From: an uncultured Collinsella sp.
GTDB lineage: Bacteria > Actinomycetota > Coriobacteriia > Coriobacteriales > Coriobacteriaceae
Reading direction: 5' to 3'
Assembly (NCBI GenBank): GCA_900542315.1
Contig: UQMV01000037.1
Coordinates: 1 to 22,914, forward strand
DNA: 22,914 bases
Below the pieces are notes generated by a model. The model worked only from the letters and a program-made list of their open reading frames with translations, was not told the origin of the DNA and searched no databases. The translations under genes and the position numbers were made by a program. Of this stretch, positions 20,816 through 22,914 are shown in pieces (positions within the stretch are counted from its first letter, which is position 1; every line of letters begins with the position of its first letter).

Positions 20816-22669
20816 ATGCCCGAGAAGATTGAAGAGCTGGTACGCGCTGCGCTTGCTGCGGCCCAGGAGGCCGGCGACCTTTCCGCATTTGAACTTGACG
20901 ATTGCGCCATCGAGCGACCGGCTGACACTTCTCATGGCGAGTGGACCTCTACCATGGCCCTGAAGTCCGCCAAGCTGGCTCACTGTGCCCCGCGCAAGAT
21001 CGCCGAGGCTGTCGTTGCCCATATGCCCGAGGACCCCGCGATCGAGAAGGTCGAGATCGCAGGCCCCGGCTTCATCAACTTCTACCTCTCCGTTGCCGTC
21101 AAGAACGCCATCTTTGGCGAGGCCCGCGAGAAGGGCATGGACTTCGCTAAGTCCAACGTCGGTGGCGGCTTGAAGACCCAGGTCGAGTTCGTCTCCGCCA
21201 ACCCCGTCGGCCCCATGCACATCGGCCACGGCCGCTGGGCCGCTCTGGGCGACTCGCTCTGCCGCGTCATGGACCACGCCGGTTACGACATCCAGCGTGA
21301 GTTCTACATCAATGACCACGGCTCTCAGATGAACACCTTCGGCAACTCCATCAGCACGCGCTATATGCAGCTTGCCGACATCATCGCCAAGCAGGGCGTG
21401 GATATCGACGAGGCTCACAAGCTGCTGATCGCCGACCGCGACGCTTTTGTTGCCGACGAGAACGACGAGCACCCCGAGACCCATCCGTATCAGGACAACT
21501 TTGCCGAGACTCTGGGCAAGGATTCCTACGGCGGCGACTACATCATCGACGAGGCTGCCGAGTTCTGGCGCACCGACGGCGACAAGTGGGTCGAGGCCGA
21601 TCCGCAGGAGCGCATGGAGAGCTTCCGCGAGCGCGGCTATGTGAAGATGGTCGACAACATGCGCGACCTCTGCCACGCCGTCAATTGCGACTTCGATCGT
21701 TGGTACTCCGAGCGTTCGCTGTACGTGAAGGACACCGAGGGCGAGACCGCCGGCACCTCTGCCGTCGACCGCGCTTTTGAGAAGCTCGACAAGATGGGCT
21801 ACCTCTACACCAAGGACGGCGCCCTGTGGTTCCGCTCCACCGACCTGGGCGATGACAAGGACCGCGTCCTGATCAAGTCCGACGGCGAGTACACCTACTT
21901 CGCCTCCGACGTTGCCTATCACTGGGATAAGTTCCAGCGCGTCGACCACGTCATCGACATCTGGGGTGCCGACCACCACGGCTACATCGAGCGCGTCCGC
22001 TGCGTCTGCGACGCTCTTGGCTATCCCGGCAAGTTTGAGGTTCTGCTGGGCCAGCTCGTCAACCTGCTGCGCAACGGCAAGCCCGTCCGTATGTCCAAGC
22101 GTAAGGGCACCATGGTGACCCTTCAGGAGCTCGTCGACGAGGTCGGCTCCGATGCCGCTCGCTACACGCTCATTTCCAAGAGCTCTAACCAGATGGTCGA
22201 CTTCGACATCGAGGCCGTTAAGAAGCGCGACAACTCCAACCCGGTGTACTACGTGCAGTACGCTCACGCCCGCGTGTGCTCCATCCTGCGCCGTGCCGCT
22301 GACGTTACGCCCGAACAGGCTGACGAGATGGGCATGAAGGCCGTCGCCGCCAAGGCCATCGGTGAGAACGTCGATTACTCGCTGCTGACCGACCCGACCG
22401 AGCTCGCTCTTTCGCGTAAGCTCAACGAGCTCACCGACCTCATCGCCAGCTGCGCTCGCGACCGCGCACCGTTCCGTCTGACGCACTTTGCTGAGGAACT
22501 CGCCGGCGACTTCCACAGCTTCTACGCTGCCTGCCAGGTTCTGCCGAGCGAGGGCCGTCCCGTCGACCCCGAGCTTTCGCGCGCCCGTCTGGCCGCTTGC
22601 GACGCCGTCCGCGTGACGCTCGCCCTGGTGCTCACCCTTGTTGGTGTCTCCGCTCCCGAGCAGATGTAA
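20816..22669 (+). CDS. argS: arginyl-tRNA synthetase
   Basis: A class I synthetase that charges tRNA-Arg. The protein has 617 residues from ATG 20816, in the family range of 550-650. The N-terminal Add-1 domain (residues 1 to about 110) ends with GPGFINFYLS. The catalytic domain has SANPVGPMHIGHGRWAALGD with HIGH at 135-138, then FYINDHGSQM, YFASDVAYHWDKFQRVDHVIDIWGADHHGYIERV, and MSKRKG at 426-431 as the KMSKS counterpart. The C-terminal helical domain binds the anticodon. AAGGAGG lies 5 nt before the ATG; the frame opens 129 nt earlier but without family-like sequence. A strong terminator follows 45 nt after the stop, so it is probably transcribed alone. Confidence 0.97.
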   Translation: MPEKIEELVRAALAAAQEAGDLSAFELDDCAIERPADTSHGEWTSTMALKSAKLAHCAPRKIAEAVVAHMPEDPAIEKVEIAGPGFINFYLSVAVKNAIFGEAREKGMDFAKSNVGGGLKTQVEFVSANPVGPMHIGHGRWAALGDSLCRVMDHAGYDIQREFYINDHGSQMNTFGNSISTRYMQLADIIAKQGVDIDEAHKLLIADRDAFVADENDEHPETHPYQDNFAETLGKDSYGGDYIIDEAAEFWRTDGDKWVEADPQERMESFRERGYVKMVDNMRDLCHAVNCDFDRWYSERSLYVKDTEGETAGTSAVDRAFEKLDKMGYLYTKDGALWFRSTDLGDDKDRVLIKSDGEYTYFASDVAYHWDKFQRVDHVIDIWGADHHGYIERVRCVCDALGYPGKFEVLLGQLVNLLRNGKPVRMSKRKGTMVTLQELVDEVGSDAARYTLISKSSNQMVDFDIEAVKKRDNSNPVYYVQYAHARVCSILRRAADVTPEQADEMGMKAVAAKAIGENVDYSLLTDPTELALSRKLNELTDLIASCARDRAPFRLTHFAEELAGDFHSFYAACQVLPSEGRPVDPELSRARLAACDAVRVTLALVLTLVGVSAPEQM

Positions 22670-22714
22670 GCTACGGGTCATTTGACCGCGCAGGTTTGGT
22701 TTAACTGAGCCTTG

Positions 22715-22747
22715 AAAGCCCGATCTCCCACGGAGGTCGGGCTTTTT
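22715..22747 (+). terminator. intrinsic terminator after argS
   Basis: AAAGCCCGA and TCGGGCTTT form a 9-bp stem, extended after a mismatch by CTCC / GGAG around a CAC loop, and five T residues end it. This is a clean rho-independent terminator. Confidence 0.95.
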
Positions 22748-22894
22748 GCGTTTGGTTAGACTATTTGGTTTGCTGGGAAATGCTACCAAATCGCAACTAT
22801 ACCGGTTTACGGGGCTGAATCGCCAACTGGCGACCATGGTGCCAATAGCAAAATTAAACCCGACGCTCCTATAAGTTGTCAAGAGGCAGTTTGC

Positions 22895-22906
22895 GGGAGC
22901 GCTCCC
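22895..22906. promoter_or_regulatory. CebR/CelR-like LacI-family operator core
   Basis: GGGAGCGCTCCC is a perfect 12-bp palindrome at the right edge of the window. It equals the central 12 bases of the 14-bp TGGGAGCGCTCCCA operator known for the actinobacterial cellobiose regulators CebR and CelR; the outer bases here are C and T. It probably belongs to a sugar-utilisation gene just beyond the window. The palindrome is seen; the regulator is inference. Confidence 0.45.
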
Positions 22907-22914
22907 TTCAATTC

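Noticed and set aside
20798..22882. 694-residue open frame on the - strand opposite argS
   Set aside because: It is an antisense shadow of argS produced by strong GC at third codon positions. It has low-complexity Val/Gly/His/Leu composition and no family-like motifs, and argS is certain.

Overview
The window reads as chromosomal DNA of a Collinsella-like member of the Coriobacteriia (Actinomycetota). The grounds are high-GC coding sequence with strong third-position GC (long antisense shadow frames lie opposite most genes), a gut-anaerobe gene set (ATP-type PEP carboxykinase, LctP-type permease, CarD-like regulator, DegV protein), and a 15-bp-stem hairpin repeat built on CCACCACAAAGG that I associate with Collinsella genomes. 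The genus is inference. The content is mostly housekeeping. I see no phage, transposase, CRISPR array, toxin-antitoxin pair or defence island.

Layout. 181-1761 (-) is a polysaccharide flippase-like membrane protein, divergent from a lactate-permease-family transporter at 1942-3513 (+). pckA (3795-5465) follows, preceded by a LacI-type 16-bp palindrome. 5674-8390 is a run of small + strand genes: a B3/B4 tRNA-editing-like protein with its own promoter and a leader terminator, a MarR regulator, a DegV lipid-binding protein and a short MGMT-type protein. Each gene except the MarR gene is followed at once by a copy of the hairpin repeat. 8448-8725 has no gene but holds three consecutive hairpins, one with a CU-rich loop. 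trpS and a WecA/TagO-type glycosyl-1-phosphate transferase are on the - strand (8726-11135). The 543-nt gap 11136-11678 holds a probable structured RNA on the - strand. Then come a PflX-like radical SAM gene, tRNA-Ala(CGC) with promoter and terminator, a small C-terminally anchored coiled-coil protein, nicotinate phosphoribosyltransferase, proB, a prolyl-aminopeptidase-like hydrolase (-), proA, an HD-domain protein (-), a CarD-like regulator (-), and argS (+). A CebR/CelR-like operator core lies at the right edge.

How the genes fit together. proB and proA make glutamate-5-semialdehyde for proline, and an S33 peptidase likely to release N-terminal proline sits between them. pckA and the lactate permease both concern three- and four-carbon acid metabolism. 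trpS, argS, tRNA-Ala and the B3/B4 protein concern tRNA charging. The flippase and the WecA-type enzyme concern cell-surface glycans.

The most unusual features are non-coding. At least nine sites, all within 30 nt of a stop codon, carry hairpins from three sequence families that share a GGGAC core inside a palindrome. There are also two candidate structured RNAs (8499-8680 +, 11385-11575 -) and a leader terminator before the B3/B4 gene.
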